Of a DNA stretch of 64,000 nucleotides, positions 26,554 to 38,140 are shown piece by piece. The DNA comes from Apodospora peruviana (Eukaryota; Ascomycota; Sordariomycetes; Sordariales; Lasiosphaeriaceae). Each line of letters begins with the position of its first letter. Positions within the stretch are counted from its first letter, which is position 1. The notes below the pieces were generated by a model, which worked only from the letters and a program-made list of their open reading frames with translations, did no database searches and had not been told where the DNA came from. A program made the translations under genes and the position numbers. The stretch covers positions 1,736,001-1,800,000 of the forward strand of contig JAUEDM010000006.1 in NCBI GenBank assembly GCA_033439685.1, given 5' to 3'.

Positions 26554-29500
26554 ATGACCGGCGGAGCTGGCAACGGAGGAGGGTCAGAAGCGCTTCACGT
26601 CCCTGCGTCGCCTGGCGTCCGCTCGGCTGGGAAGAAGTCCAAATCCATCGCTTTTCAGCGCCAGCAGCAGGATACCCACCACGACCCGGCTGAACAGGAT
26701 CGCGTGGCCAAAAACGATGGCCACGGCGAAAGGGCAAGACCAGCGGAAATGGATGCAGCGGATGCACAGAGGCAGCTCAGCCAATATCGCCAGCACCTGG
26801 CCTGGGATTTGGAGATGAGAGACGTGTCGGCCACGGCCAAGGGGGGCCAGCCCGAGATTGTGTCCGGCCCCGCGCGAGTCTCGCCCATCCAGGAAGAAAG
26901 CTCGTCGTCATCGCCGCCGCCACAGCCCGATTCGGAGGATGAACCGGCGACTACATCGACCGAGTCTGGTAAGACCGTCAAAGGCGGGACGACGCCGGGT
27001 TGGGTGGCCAAGACCCCATCCTACCCCTTTCCACGCATGACCTCGCCCGGCTCCGGCCACCCAGGCATACAGGCACTGCACCGGCCATTCACAACGCTCT
27101 CGCCCACAACTACGCCGGCCGGAGCCCATACTCCATTCGAGGCCCCTCAAGGCCGTGACAATATCTTGTCAAACCCTTCTACCCCTGCCTCGGCCATGAC
27201 CTTCTTGCCGCGAGGCCACTCCTGTCCTCCTGGACAACACGATTTTCCAACTCCCAACCTCTACGATTTGACCCTGATACTTTCCGCTGAACCCGGGTTA
27301 GATGCGTGGTGGAACACGGTTGTTCAGATCATGACTGAACTCTACCAGGCCGAAAGAGTAACGCTCGCGATACCGGCCGATCCCACAGACCTTGAAAACG
27401 TTCCCTGGGGTCAAAAGGCAACCTTCAACGCACATCAGGAGGATGGCATGAGTCTGGGGTACATGGGAAGGGGCTCGAGCCTTGTTCGGAGCAACACTGG
27501 TGAGGCGTCTGAGCCGGTATCTGAAACTAAAGACTTGGTTCAGCAACAAGGACAACCGCGCCCAGGACTGCAAAGCAGGCATTCTTTTACAGCGTACGAA
27601 GACAAGAAGGAGGCACGAACGGTCGCTGACAGGGCGCCAACACCTGCACGCCGACCAAACCTGCCACATAGGAGCAAGACCACTCACCCGACAGCCACGC
27701 TAGGTGACTTGGGCCCTGACTACGATAGCTCCATGGAATTGAATCGCCAGGCGCTCGAAGAACACGATGCGATCGAGGAACAACAAGACATACCGAGTTG
27801 GGAAGCTCCTATAACCAACAGGAGACCCGGCCAGGGCAAGATCTTGAATGTTTTACAGGCTCTGAACTATGAAGCTGATCCCCTCATTGACCATAACGGG
27901 GTCCAGCGCGTTCTCGAGCGTGGCCGCGTGGTTGCGCTGACCCGTACTTACCCCTATCTCGGCCCAACACCGCCTGAGATCAAGACACCTGGTTCGAAGC
28001 CTGTCGCTCGTGGTACGTCCCCCGAAGGAGCACGGAAGAAATCAAGAAAAGCGCGAGCCGATTCTACCTCGAAGCTGTCTACACTCCTCGGCACCGCCAA
28101 GTTATCGCCACCTTCAGGGCGAACTAGCCAAACATCCGAGAGGAAATCAGCAGCGATCGCATCCCGGATGGAGGAAGACCACCCCCCTCGGCCGCCAACG
28201 CCGAAGTATGAAGAATATGAGCAAGCACCACCATCTCCATGGTCTCAGTCCCCGGCCCCATCTCCCGCGGTGCGGGCCGATCCTAGTGAGAATCCATTCT
28301 TCACGGATGCCACGGTTGATGAAGATTCGTTCAATACAGCATTGGCTCCTTCCGACTATACTGACATCAGACCACCAGAGGCAATCGGTGTAGATAACTC
28401 TTGGACGGTCTTGCACATTCCCCTTAGCCATGTGCTCTTGTCCAAACCCAATCCGGGATTCAAACTCGATTCTACGCTTATGGAGCAAAAGATATCCGCG
28501 AGAAGCAAAACTGGAGAAATGGCCTTCATACAATCGCCTGATCCAACTATCAAGGACAAACACTCCCCAATTGCCATTCTATCCATACTCAGCCCTATCA
28601 TCCCATACCCTTCCAATCTCCGTCATTCTCTGGAGCACCTAGCCCCCCATCTGGCGACATCCTTCTCCATGTGCCGACATTATACGAACCTGGAGACTGA
28701 GCTGAACGGGCTGCAGAAGCGACGGCCAGGGACATCGGGCTTTGGTGCAGTTGGTCCTGATGGGCGTTTGCTAGCTGATCCAGCTGCTTTGGCTTCCCTT
28801 GGGTATCTTCCAGCCGAAGACACCGTTTCTAGAGGGTCTTTGGGTGGGAGCATCACTAGTCCAAGTGACTATTCCGGTCCTTCTCGCAGTGCAGGTTCTC
28901 CAAGTGGCACACCCACCTGGGATAACACAGCTTTAGGACTGCTGATAGGAAAGAGAACCCCAGCTTCAAGCCCCGCCCCCTTGGCAGGCGACAGCTATTT
29001 TAACACTCAGCCCAACCTTGGGACCGCTGGTGGAGGACAACGGACAAGGAGAAACTCGAGAGAAAGTTCAACTGCCGAGAAGAGATCATCTTTGCGGTTG
29101 TCAGGAGGGAAAGGGCAGTGGCATGATGCAGCTCTGGCCGGCCCTGCAGAACAGCAAGCTGTTTTGGAATCCAGCACACGGAGCACGGACGAGCTCACAA
29201 AAAACCTCGTTCAGCAAAGGCGCTCTTCTAAAGAGCAAAGGGACCAACCGACCGGCGCAAGAGAGGAGAGGAGCACAGTCACAATCAACATGCCGGCTGG
29301 CTACGAGACACAAAAGAAATCGGCCTACAGTCTGGCCCAGTCACAACATCGTCACACGCAGCTACACTCATACGGTGCCGATTTCGCGTCCACGTTTCAG
29401 TCGCTTACTCCCAGCGCAAGCATTGGTAAGGGTGTCCCCCAGCCTTCGATGCCATCACGTAGCGGGTCGGTTTCCCAGAACGAAATGACGCCGCCGTCGG

Positions 29501-32500
29501 ACAAACTGAAAGGGCTCATTCTAGACTCCTTGCCTGCGCACGTTTTCGTCGCTCTCCCGCAGACGGGCGAGATTGTATGGGTGAACAGCCGGTTTCTCAC
29601 GTACCGTGGGCAAAGCTCGGGAGACTTGGCCGCGGATCCCTGGGGAAGCATTCATCCCGATGACAGGGAAGAGTACCTGCGCGCTTGGAGTCACTGTGTC
29701 AGGACGGGCGAGCAGTTCTCGAGAACTGTAAGAATCCGGCGGTTTGATGGAGCTTACAGGTGGTTTTATGCTCGAGCCGTGGCGTCCAAGGACAAGAGGG
29801 GAGTCATCATGCAATTCCTTGGCTCGTATATGGACATCCATGACCAACACATTGCGGAGCTGAGAGCTGCACGACAGGAAGAGATTGAAGCATCGGAGGC
29901 TAAGCACCGCCTGCTTGCCAACTTGATCCCGCAAATCATCTTTACTGCGACCGAGGATGAGGGCATCACATTCGCAAATGAGCAGTGGCAATCCTACACC
30001 GGCCAAACGTTTGAGGAGCTCTTGGGTCTGGGATTCATGGACTTTGTCCACCCAGAAGATATCGCCAAGTGTCAAATCCCCATCAGCAGTAGACCGACCA
30101 CGCCACTTTTCGCAACTGACCGCAAAGGCCACGAGCGCTCAGTTTCGGTGGCGAAGTCGGGTGCTACCATTTCTGAGAAACGTTTTTCGGCTCCCGAAAG
30201 CACCACCGTTCGAGGCATTCACCAAGCCCTCTCGCGTAACAATAGCTCAGGCAGCAGCTCGATTAATGATCTACCCAACGCCAACCTTACCGAGCTCGCC
30301 AGACTGGGGGTTATCAAAGTGTCTACAGATAGCAACGGGAGACTCTCATACACCACCGAGATACGGTTACGTGCAAAGAGTGGAGAGTACCGTTGGCATT
30401 TGATTCGCTGCGTCGAGATTGACAATGTCGACTTTGGCAATGGTGCTAGCTCTTACTTTGGCTCTGCTACCGACATCAACGACCTGAAGCTGCTCGAGAC
30501 AAAGTTGAAGGAAGCAATGGAATCCAAGGGCCGATTCCTCAGCAACATGTCACATGAGATCAGAACACCTCTCATCGGGATCTCCGGTATGGTAAGCTTC
30601 TTGCAGGACACCACGCTCACAGAGGAACAACGGGACTACACGAACACCATCCAGACCAGCGCCAACAGTCTGATCATGATTATCAATGACATCCTCGATC
30701 TTTCCAAGGTCGACGCCGGGATGATGAAGTTGAACCACGAATGGTTCCATACCCGATCTTTAATTGAGGACGTCAATGAGCTCGTATCAACCATGGCTAT
30801 CGCCAAACGCCTTGAGCTTAACTATGTGGTCGAGGAGGACGTTCCGGCCTGGGTTAAGGGAGACAAAGTCCGCATCCGCCAGGTCCTTCTCAATGTCATT
30901 GGGAACGCCATAAAGTTCACCAGCCAAGGAGAGGTGTTCAGCAGGTGCAAAGTCATCGTACCCAAGGATATCGCACTTGCCGCGAACGAGATTATGCTCG
31001 AGTTCTCAATCATCGATACTGGTAGAGGTTTCACCGAAGAGGAAGCCGAACTGATCTTCAAGCCGTTCAGTCAGATTGACGGAAGCAGCACTCGTCAACA
31101 TGGCGGGAGCGGACTGGGTTTGGTCATCTCGCGCCAGTTGGTTGAACTGCACGGCGGTAAGATGGAGGGGAGTGCCATTCCTGGGAAAGGATCGACATTT
31201 ACCTTCACGGCCAAATTTGGACTTCCTGAAGAGGCCGACCGCCCTGACCTGGCATCGCCTCCGCAACCAACACCGATGACAATGCCAATGCCCATGCTGC
31301 CCAATATGCCCTATACCAACACCCCGTCTCCCTTCAGCAAGACCCTTGATACAGTTTCTAGCCCGCCTCTGGGAAGTGCGAGCGTTGAATCACCGACAGT
31401 AGCCTCTAGCGGTGGAAGCTCAGTGCCGTCGACTCACTCTACAGGCACGCAGATCAGTGGTCGTTCTTCTATGTCATCGGTTAATGTTGGCTTGGCACGA
31501 TTTAGTGAAGCGGCTCGCGCTAGCGGACAAGATCTGTTTCAGATGAAATTCGAGATGCCACAGGCCAACAAGAGCTCGGAGATGCTAGCCACAAACAAGA
31601 GCTCGGCCGGTACGACTCCCACGCCTGGCGGAGAGCGTATGAGCGTTGACTTTCGCGACTTCCGGCCTCCCATGTATTCAATCTTGATTGTGTGTCCGCA
31701 ATACCACAGTCGGGAAGCGACTACGAAGCATATTGAGATGACATTACCCAAAGATGTGCCCCACCAGATCACGGCGCTCGCATCTGTGGCCGAAGCGGAA
31801 GAGCTGATTGGGGGCGAGGATCCGGTCATCTTTACGCACGTCGTTGTCAACCTACCATCCCCGGAAGAAATCATCACCTTGATGGACCAGATCATGCGGT
31901 CAAGCATGGAGGGCAAGGCCACGATCGTGATACTGTCCGACTCGGTGCAGCGTCAAGCGGTGATGAAGCAGGTTACCAACACCAAATATGAGGATATACT
32001 ATCCGAATCCAGAGTGACATACATCTACAAGCCGGTGAAGCCTTCTCGCTTTGCCGTCATCTTTGATCCGGGCAAGGAGCGTGATCTCAGCATAGATCGC
32101 AACCGATCGACGGCGCAGAAGCTGGTGCAAAGCCAAAAGCAGAGCTACTTGGAGATGGAGAAGAAGATGGGGAACAAAGGGTATAAGGTGCTGCTGGTGG
32201 AGGACAATCCGGTCAACCAGAAGGTGCTGCAGAAGTACCTGAGGAAGGTGGGCGTGGAGGTAGAGCTGGCCGTGGACGGGGCGGAGTGTACGGAAACAGT
32301 GCTGAAGAAACCGCATGGGTATTACTCGTTGATTTTGGTATACTTCCTTCTCCCTTGGTCTAAACTTTGGAAATGAATCACGCTTAGCTAACAGACAACA
32401 ATAGTGTGATTTACACATGCCACGCAAGGACGGGTACCAAGCCTGCCGAGAGATTCGCGAGTGGGAGGCCAAGGAACACTACGAGCGGATGCCAATTATT

Positions 32501-32623
32501 GCGCTCTCGGCCAACGTCATGTCGGACGTGCAGGAGAAGTGCGTCGAGGCTGGGTTTAGTGATTACGTGACCAAGCCGGTGGATTTCATCGACCTCAGTA
32601 ATGCGCTGTCGAGGTTCTTTTAA
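26554..32623 (+). CDS. PAS-domain hybrid histidine kinase, 2000 residues
   Basis: A cytoplasmic two-component sensor that should pass phosphate to the HPt/response-regulator relay. Exons 26554-32337 and 32405-32623 join across a 67-nt intron. The first 900 residues are mostly disordered but contain pieces that read like one interrupted GAF domain (about 230-290, 430-470 and 670-720). PAS domains lie at about 985-1110 and 1125-1310. HisKA has the H-box NMSHEIRTPL (H1334). The ATPase domain spans about 1439-1560 with DTGRGF and GSGLGL. A receiver-like but degenerate domain at about 1707-1840 precedes the true C-terminal receiver (1877-2000), which has VLLVEDN, phosphoacceptor D1930 in CDLHMP, and YVTKP. 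There is no transmembrane segment. It resembles the fungal DCC-1-like or other PAS-type classes; I am not sure of the group. The ligand is unknown. Confidence 0.95.
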
Positions 32624-33808
32624 TCTTGGGATGGCGAGCGAAGCGTTTGCATATCTTGCTTTTTTGTCTCTCTGCGTCTCTATGGAGTAATAAGCAAGGG
32701 AATTGAAGGGATGGGCAAAACTTTGTTGGGGGTATTGCGTCTTGACAAAAGAATATGGACATACTGACTGGGGATTCCGGATTTTGGTCCGGGAGGTATA
32801 GAAGCAAGTAACAGTGTTTGAAAAGATCTATATATCCTATGGTTTTGGGAAACGGGCAACAACAGGACATATTAATTGGGGTGGTTTTGGTTGATTGGTC
32901 GTTATTGTTGTTGTTATTTGCGGGGTGTAGGAAGGACGACAGGAAAGAAACAAGAATACTGCCTGCGGTGCGCGACTCAAATGCACACTTAAGCACACTC
33001 ACGAACCAAACATACCCCATAACTTTTGTACTTTTTCTCTCTCTTGTTTCTTCGATCGCATTGGCCAGGCGTGGCATTGAGTTCTTTGGCTTTGGAGTTT
33101 GTTGTTTGCTTGTTTTGGCAACCCGGCCTCCCCCCGGTTTCACACCTCTCATCAATATCATGGGCAACATGTTATATGGACACAGCGACATTAACCAGGG
33201 AGTTACGGAATAGTTATCTGCAATTTATGATACGCACAAACATGGGATCATTTCTTTGTGCATGAAACATCTCGTCTCTCATCCGGTATTGACTCCGATG
33301 ATGAATGGATGCTTTTCTGACCCGTGTCAACAGTCTGTCCGGAATACGTTATAATAAACGCCATGACTTGGTAAATATTTCGTGCCTGGACGGGAGTCAG
33401 TGATGCCGGACGGGACCGCAGCCCCGCCGGGCCGTTGCCGGTTAGCTCAGCGGTCATTGGTTCTTCCCGTCCCACATCCGAACGTGGGAGCCTTCCCGCT
33501 TGGTCAGGCTTGAAGGTCAAGGCTTCGAAGCTCCTTTGAGACCCACTAAAATCATTGGGAGCTTGGTCTAGAAATCTTGAACTTTTCGGGGCTCCATCAA
33601 GCATCCCACTTTGAAGCTGCCTGCTGACGTTGTACGTATATTCAAACTACACAACGACACGAACCGCAGTCGGATTATTCAGGAGAATACACGACTGCCC
33701 CCCTCCCTCCCCCATTCGTTAGCTGCCGAGCGAGATTTCGAAAGCCTTTTATTTGGCTTGCCCCAAACATAACAGTCTACACCCGCAGCCGCACAAAAGA
33801 CAGACACC
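32624..33808. other. Intergenic region between hybrid kinase and CCT3
   Basis: About 1.2 kb containing the 3' UTR of the kinase and the promoter of the chaperonin gene. A segment near 33440 resembles a tRNA A box but lacks the rest of a tRNA. The 120 bp before the ATG include pyrimidine-rich CCCCCCTCCCTCCCC, a usual feature of highly expressed fungal genes. Confidence 0.55.
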
Positions 33809-35734
33809 ATGCAGGCACCTGTAGTGGTGATGAGTACGCCTCCTTTCCTTTGATCTTCACACCTATCTGTCTCTACAAACTGAATACTGACATGCTATGT
33901 GTAAATAACAGATACCGGGAGCGGTGAGAGGCAGACTGGTCGCAAGGCCCAACTGTCCAACATCGCTGCCGCCAAAACGTACGTCTCCCTTCCTCCTGAC
34001 GACACACCGCGCGCGCCGTATTCGCAGCTTTACCTAACCTTGCCCGCATACATACAGTGTCGCCGATATTATCAGATCATGCCTAGGACCCAAGGCCATG
34101 CTCAAGATGCTGCTTGACCCTATGGGCGGCATCGTGCTCACCAACGACGGCCACGCCATCCTCCGCGAGATCGAGGTGTCCCATCCCGCTGCCAAGAGCA
34201 TGATCGAACTCAGCAGGACACAGGATGAGGAGGTCGGCGACGGCACAACCACAGTTATCATCCTGGCCGGCGAGATCCTGGCGCAGGCGCTGCCCCAGCT
34301 CGAGCGTAATATTCATCCTGTCGTCATCATCTCGGCGTTTAAGCGCGCGCTCAAGGACGCGCTCGAGATCATTGACAACATCTCGCTACCGATCGACATA
34401 AATGACGACAAGGCCATGCAGCAGCTGATCTCGTCGTCGATCGGCACCAAGTTCGTCTCGCGGTGGTCGGACCTCATGTGCAGCCTCGCGCTTAAGGCTG
34501 TGCGTACCGTGACCTGGGAGGTGGGCAACGGCAAGAAGGAGGTGGACATCAAGCGGTACGCTCGCGTCGAGAAGGTGCCCGGCGGCCAGATCGAGGAGAG
34601 CCGTGTGCTCGACGGTGTCATGCTCAACAAGGATATCACCCACCCCAAGATGCGGCGCAGGATCGAGAACCCGCGCATCGTACTGCTCGACTGCCCGCTC
34701 GAGTACAAGAAGGGCGAGTCGCAGACGAACATTGAGATCAGCAAGGAGGAGGACTGGAACCGGATCTTGCAGATCGAGGAGGAGCAGGTCAAGTCCATGT
34801 GCGAGTCCATTTTGGCTCTGAACCCGGACCTTGTCATTACAGAAAAGGGTGTCTCAGGTAAGCAATTTGGGGAGAGTGTTTTCTGATGAGACATGGTGTT
34901 GACTTGTTCGAACATCCAGATCTTGCGCAACATTATTTCATGAAGGCAAACGTGACTGCGCTCCGGCGCGTACGGAAGACGGACAACAACCGGATAGCAA
35001 GAGCCACGGGCGCGACCATTGTGAACCGGGTTGAGGATCTCCAGGAGTCCGATGTCGGCACGCACTGCGGCCTGTTTGAGATCGAGAAGATTGGCGACGA
35101 GTACTTCACTTTCCTCACAAAGTGCAAGGACCCCAAGGCGTGCACGGTGCTGCTCCGGGGCCCGTCCAAGGATGTTCTTAATGAGATCGAGCGGAACCTG
35201 CAGGACGCTATGGGCGTGGCCCGCAACGTCATGTTCCACCCGAGGTTATCGCCGGGCGGCGGCGCGACCGAGATGGCTGTGAGTGTGCGGCTGGCGCAAA
35301 TGGCCAAGAGCATCGAGGGCGTGCAGCAGTGGCCGTACAAGGCCGTCGCCGAGGCGCTCGAGGTCATCCCGCGGACGCTGATCCAGAACGCCGGCAAGAG
35401 CCCCGTCCGCGTGTTGACGGACCTGCGCGCTAAGCACGCCGAGGGCAAGTCATCGTTTGGTATCAATGGTGATACTGGACTGTTGGCCGACATGAAGGAC
35501 TACGGTGTTTGGGAGCCCGAGGCGATTAAAGTGCAGAGCATGAAGACCGCTATTGAGGTATGTCCTGCCCACGGTTGAACATTTTCGTTGTTGTTTAGGC
35601 TTTATATGATTACGTTTACTAACTCGTGAATCGCAAACTAGGCTGCCTGTCTCTTGTTGAGAGTGGATGATATCTGCAGTGCCAGAAAGGCGCAACCGGG
35701 CGTCGGCACGGGTGCCGGCGGAAGCGATGAATAG
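33809..35734 (+). CDS. CCT3: T-complex protein 1 subunit gamma (CCT3)
   Basis: One of eight subunits of the cytosolic chaperonin CCT/TRiC, which folds actin, tubulin and WD40 proteins with ATP. Five exons (33809-33833, 33912-33978, 34058-34857, 34920-35557, 35642-35734) join in phase and give 540 residues, normal for the subunit. Group II chaperonin motifs are visible: LDPMGGIVLTNDGHAIL (about 50-66), the nucleotide-binding GDGTT (91-95), a hinge GGGATEM and the C-terminal KVQSMKTAIEAACLLLRVDD. The sequence VVVMNTGSGERQTGRKAQLSNI at the start identifies the gamma subunit. The first coding exon is only 25 nt. The Gly-rich tail (GTGAGGS) before the stop is typical of CCT3. Confidence 0.97.
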
Positions 35735-36166
35735 ACATGTTAATAGCTACCTTTGATTATATAGCCTGGGGAATACCTAGTTATTGGTCTGGCCGGCCAG
35801 GTGATGGTAATCATGAAGATGGGATTGATCATCCTCATGGAATGTGGGAAGACGAGCTGATTGTGGTTCCTCTTCCACTGCAGAAAGACCAGGGGAAGCA
35901 TGAACCCCTTGGTTTTCCCCGTCATCCATATGCCAATGCTGAGATATAAATCTTCCCTGGTACGAGTAGATAAGAGAGAAGAAATAACGCCGCTTTCTCA
36001 CAATAAGAAGAGTCTGGTTCTGACTGGATGTAGCTACGAAACTTGATTTTCTTTTTGAAGATTGTTGCAACGTGAGTTGTCTAATCTTGAGGGGAATAAT
36101 TATGTATTGCTGCTCTCAAACTGCTAGTCAGTGGTTTTTTTCTTCTCTATTTTGCGTTTTCCAGAT
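35735..36166. other. Convergent intergenic region
   Basis: A 432-bp spacer between the 3' ends of CCT3 and the DUF1168 gene. It is moderately AT-rich and presumably holds both terminators. No coding potential is seen. Confidence 0.6.
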
Positions 36167-36946
36167 TTAGTCATCATCGTCGTGGATGATGAGTAGACCA
36201 GATTCGTTGCTGGCTGCTGCTACTGCCTGTGTTGTCCCACTACTGGCAGCGTTTGAAGATACAGACTTATTATTGTTGTTGCTGTCCTCTGCACCTGCAC
36301 TGCTTGTGATGGGTTTATCGCTGTTATTTCCACCATTTCTAGCTGGTGGCGGCGGCATTGATGCAGATTCTGCTGCTGCTTGCGCTGCCCTTTTCTCATC
36401 ATCATCATCACCACCACCACCACCACCACCACCTCCACCACCATTTGTACTACTCGCCACCGCCGCCGCAACAGGTTTTGGCTTATTACTCGCCGTTAGT
36501 TTAGCTTTCATCATCTTCTTCTTCTTCTCTCTCTTCTCGCGGTTCCTGCGCGTCTTCTCCTCGTCCGCCGCCAGCTTCTGCGCGCGCGACTGCTCGAAAG
36601 TCTGGGCGGCCTTTTCGCGCGCCACCTCCTCGTCCATCAGCCTCAGGCGCTCGTACTCGCGCCGCCGGGCGGCCTTGTACACGTGGAACTCGCCCGATCC
36701 GGCGCCGGCCGACGAGCCCTGAACGTTTGTCACGATCTCTGGAGGAGGTGGGAGTTGTCGTCCTGATGACGTGGAAGAGGTCGGAATGCGGATTTCTTGG
36801 TCTGGGTTGGCGAACAGGGCGGATACGGTCGCGGCTTGGAGGGCGGTCGGGTCGTTCGACGGGGCGGCTGCCTTGCGTTTCTTGAGAGGGCGGGAGGAGC
36901 GCCGGTCGGCGGAGGTGGGGATGGATTCTGGGCCTGGGGCCGACAT
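36167..36946 (-). CDS. DUF1168 / PRKRIP1-like protein
   Basis: A single-exon gene of 259 residues. The diagnostic block is FHVYKAARRREYERLRLMDE at about residues 88-107. A long, highly charged single helix follows (EEVAREKAAQTFEQSRAQKL..., then a basic KREKKKKMMKAKL). This is the DUF1168 family; the human member PRKRIP1 is a component of the catalytic (C*) spliceosome, where a long helix contacts U2 snRNA and neighbouring proteins. A basic NLS-like RPLKKRKAAA sits near residue 20. The C-terminal third is low complexity: an 11-residue glycine tract (CAC/CCA repeats at about 36408-36440), an Asp run, an Asn run and a terminal acidic DDDD. Nuclear splicing function is inferred from the family. 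It is convergent with CCT3 and divergent from the phosphatase gene. Confidence 0.88.
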   Translation of the reverse strand: MSAPGPESIPTSADRRSSRPLKKRKAAAPSNDPTALQAATVSALFANPDQEIRIPTSSTSSGRQLPPPPEIVTNVQGSSAGAGSGEFHVYKAARRREYERLRLMDEEVAREKAAQTFEQSRAQKLAADEEKTRRNREKREKKKKMMKAKLTASNKPKPVAAAVASSTNGGGGGGGGGGGDDDDEKRAAQAAAESASMPPPPARNGGNNSDKPITSSAGAEDSNNNNKSVSSNAASSGTTQAVAAASNESGLLIIHDDDD

Positions 36947-38140
36947 GTTTGCCCGTCTTTTTGTTGTTGGGTTAGATGGTGTGTTGGGTATGCGATGCGA
37001 TGCAAGATCGGCGGGATGGCCTGCACAGTGCAGCGCGAAATGATCAAGGCGAATCAGCCGATGATGATATTACCTCGTGACTAGTATCGTTGATGCGCGT
37101 TTAGTTGTGGAAATGCACAGAATAACCGCCCGCTGGAGTTGTTGTGCGTGTGTGTGGTTGATCAATGAAAAGCCTTGGCACGTAGAGGTTCAAGGTGGTG
37201 TGTGTGGTGTATGATGGAAATGTTGTCGGTTCGCGGAGCAAACAGCTTCAGTTGGGAAGTGGATGGTTCGGTCACCGTGCCGGCGGCTCGGTGTGAACTG
37301 CCGGGCCAGCCTCGCGGGTTCTGGTTCGCTGCGAAAATCGGGAGAGCTCTGATTAGTCGCGGTTGTTTGGGCGGCTGGTTGGGGGCCAGAGCCGCTGCAG
37401 GGATGCCCACTCTGTCCCTGGTGGCGTTGAGACCAGGCCTCTGGGCCGTCGACGTTGGAAGCCTGACCTGATGTTGGCTAGAGCACAGAAAAGCTTGCAG
37501 AAGCTGAACAGAGTTTGCAAGATGAGAGGGTGTAATGATTTGCAATATGTGTCGCCAACTGCGGTCTCAGCGGCCGCAACAGGCACTGTTTGATGCCCAT
37601 GTATTCCGTACCACAGGAGAGAACTGAGTGGGTGGTCGCACAGCAGCATCATCCACGGCCCGCAAGACGCACAAGCAGTGCCCAACTTAATCCTTCAGCC
37701 CGGCCGCCGGTGATCGCTCCAGAGTCCAGATTTGGCCAATGGTCTTTGTCTCGCGTGACAGCTGCAGCGGATAATACTACGTAGCACATACGCATCTTTT
37801 AGGTACTGGAATACTATAATTCACTCGTTGGATGTTTGGTTTCCCCATTACAGCTTTGCAGTATCTTGATGACCAATTTGTTCATTTTCGAGCCCGTCCT
37901 CGCCCAATCTTCTTCCTCTTGTGGCTATATTTTCTGCTGCTTACAAAAGACTTGCCCATTGTTCCTTCATTCTCCATCTCCGCCCAAGTCTTTCCCCACC
38001 ATCTACATCAGAGTACAGAGTACATACCGACAGACTGAACGAACCAGAGCCCACTTGCGGCTTCCAGTATCTTATACCTTACGTAGTACGCCCGGTAGCC
38101 GGACTGCGACCGATACCGTGTTCGTCGACTGCCCGCGACA
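36947..38140. promoter_or_regulatory. Divergent upstream region, DUF1168 gene / DET1-like phosphatase
   Basis: About 1.2 kb between two start codons. No alternative gene is supported. Short frames at 37160-37690 overlap one another on both strands and show no family features. Confidence 0.45.

Noticed and set aside
33440..33500. tRNA A-box-like GGTTAGCTCAGCGG.
   Set aside because: No B box or foldable cloverleaf follows; the nearby GGTTCTTCCC does not form a T arm.
36186..36722. 178-codon plus-strand frame with hydrophobic runs.
   Set aside because: Antisense shadow of the low-complexity DUF1168 gene; the leucine and proline runs mirror its Gln, Asn and Gly codons.
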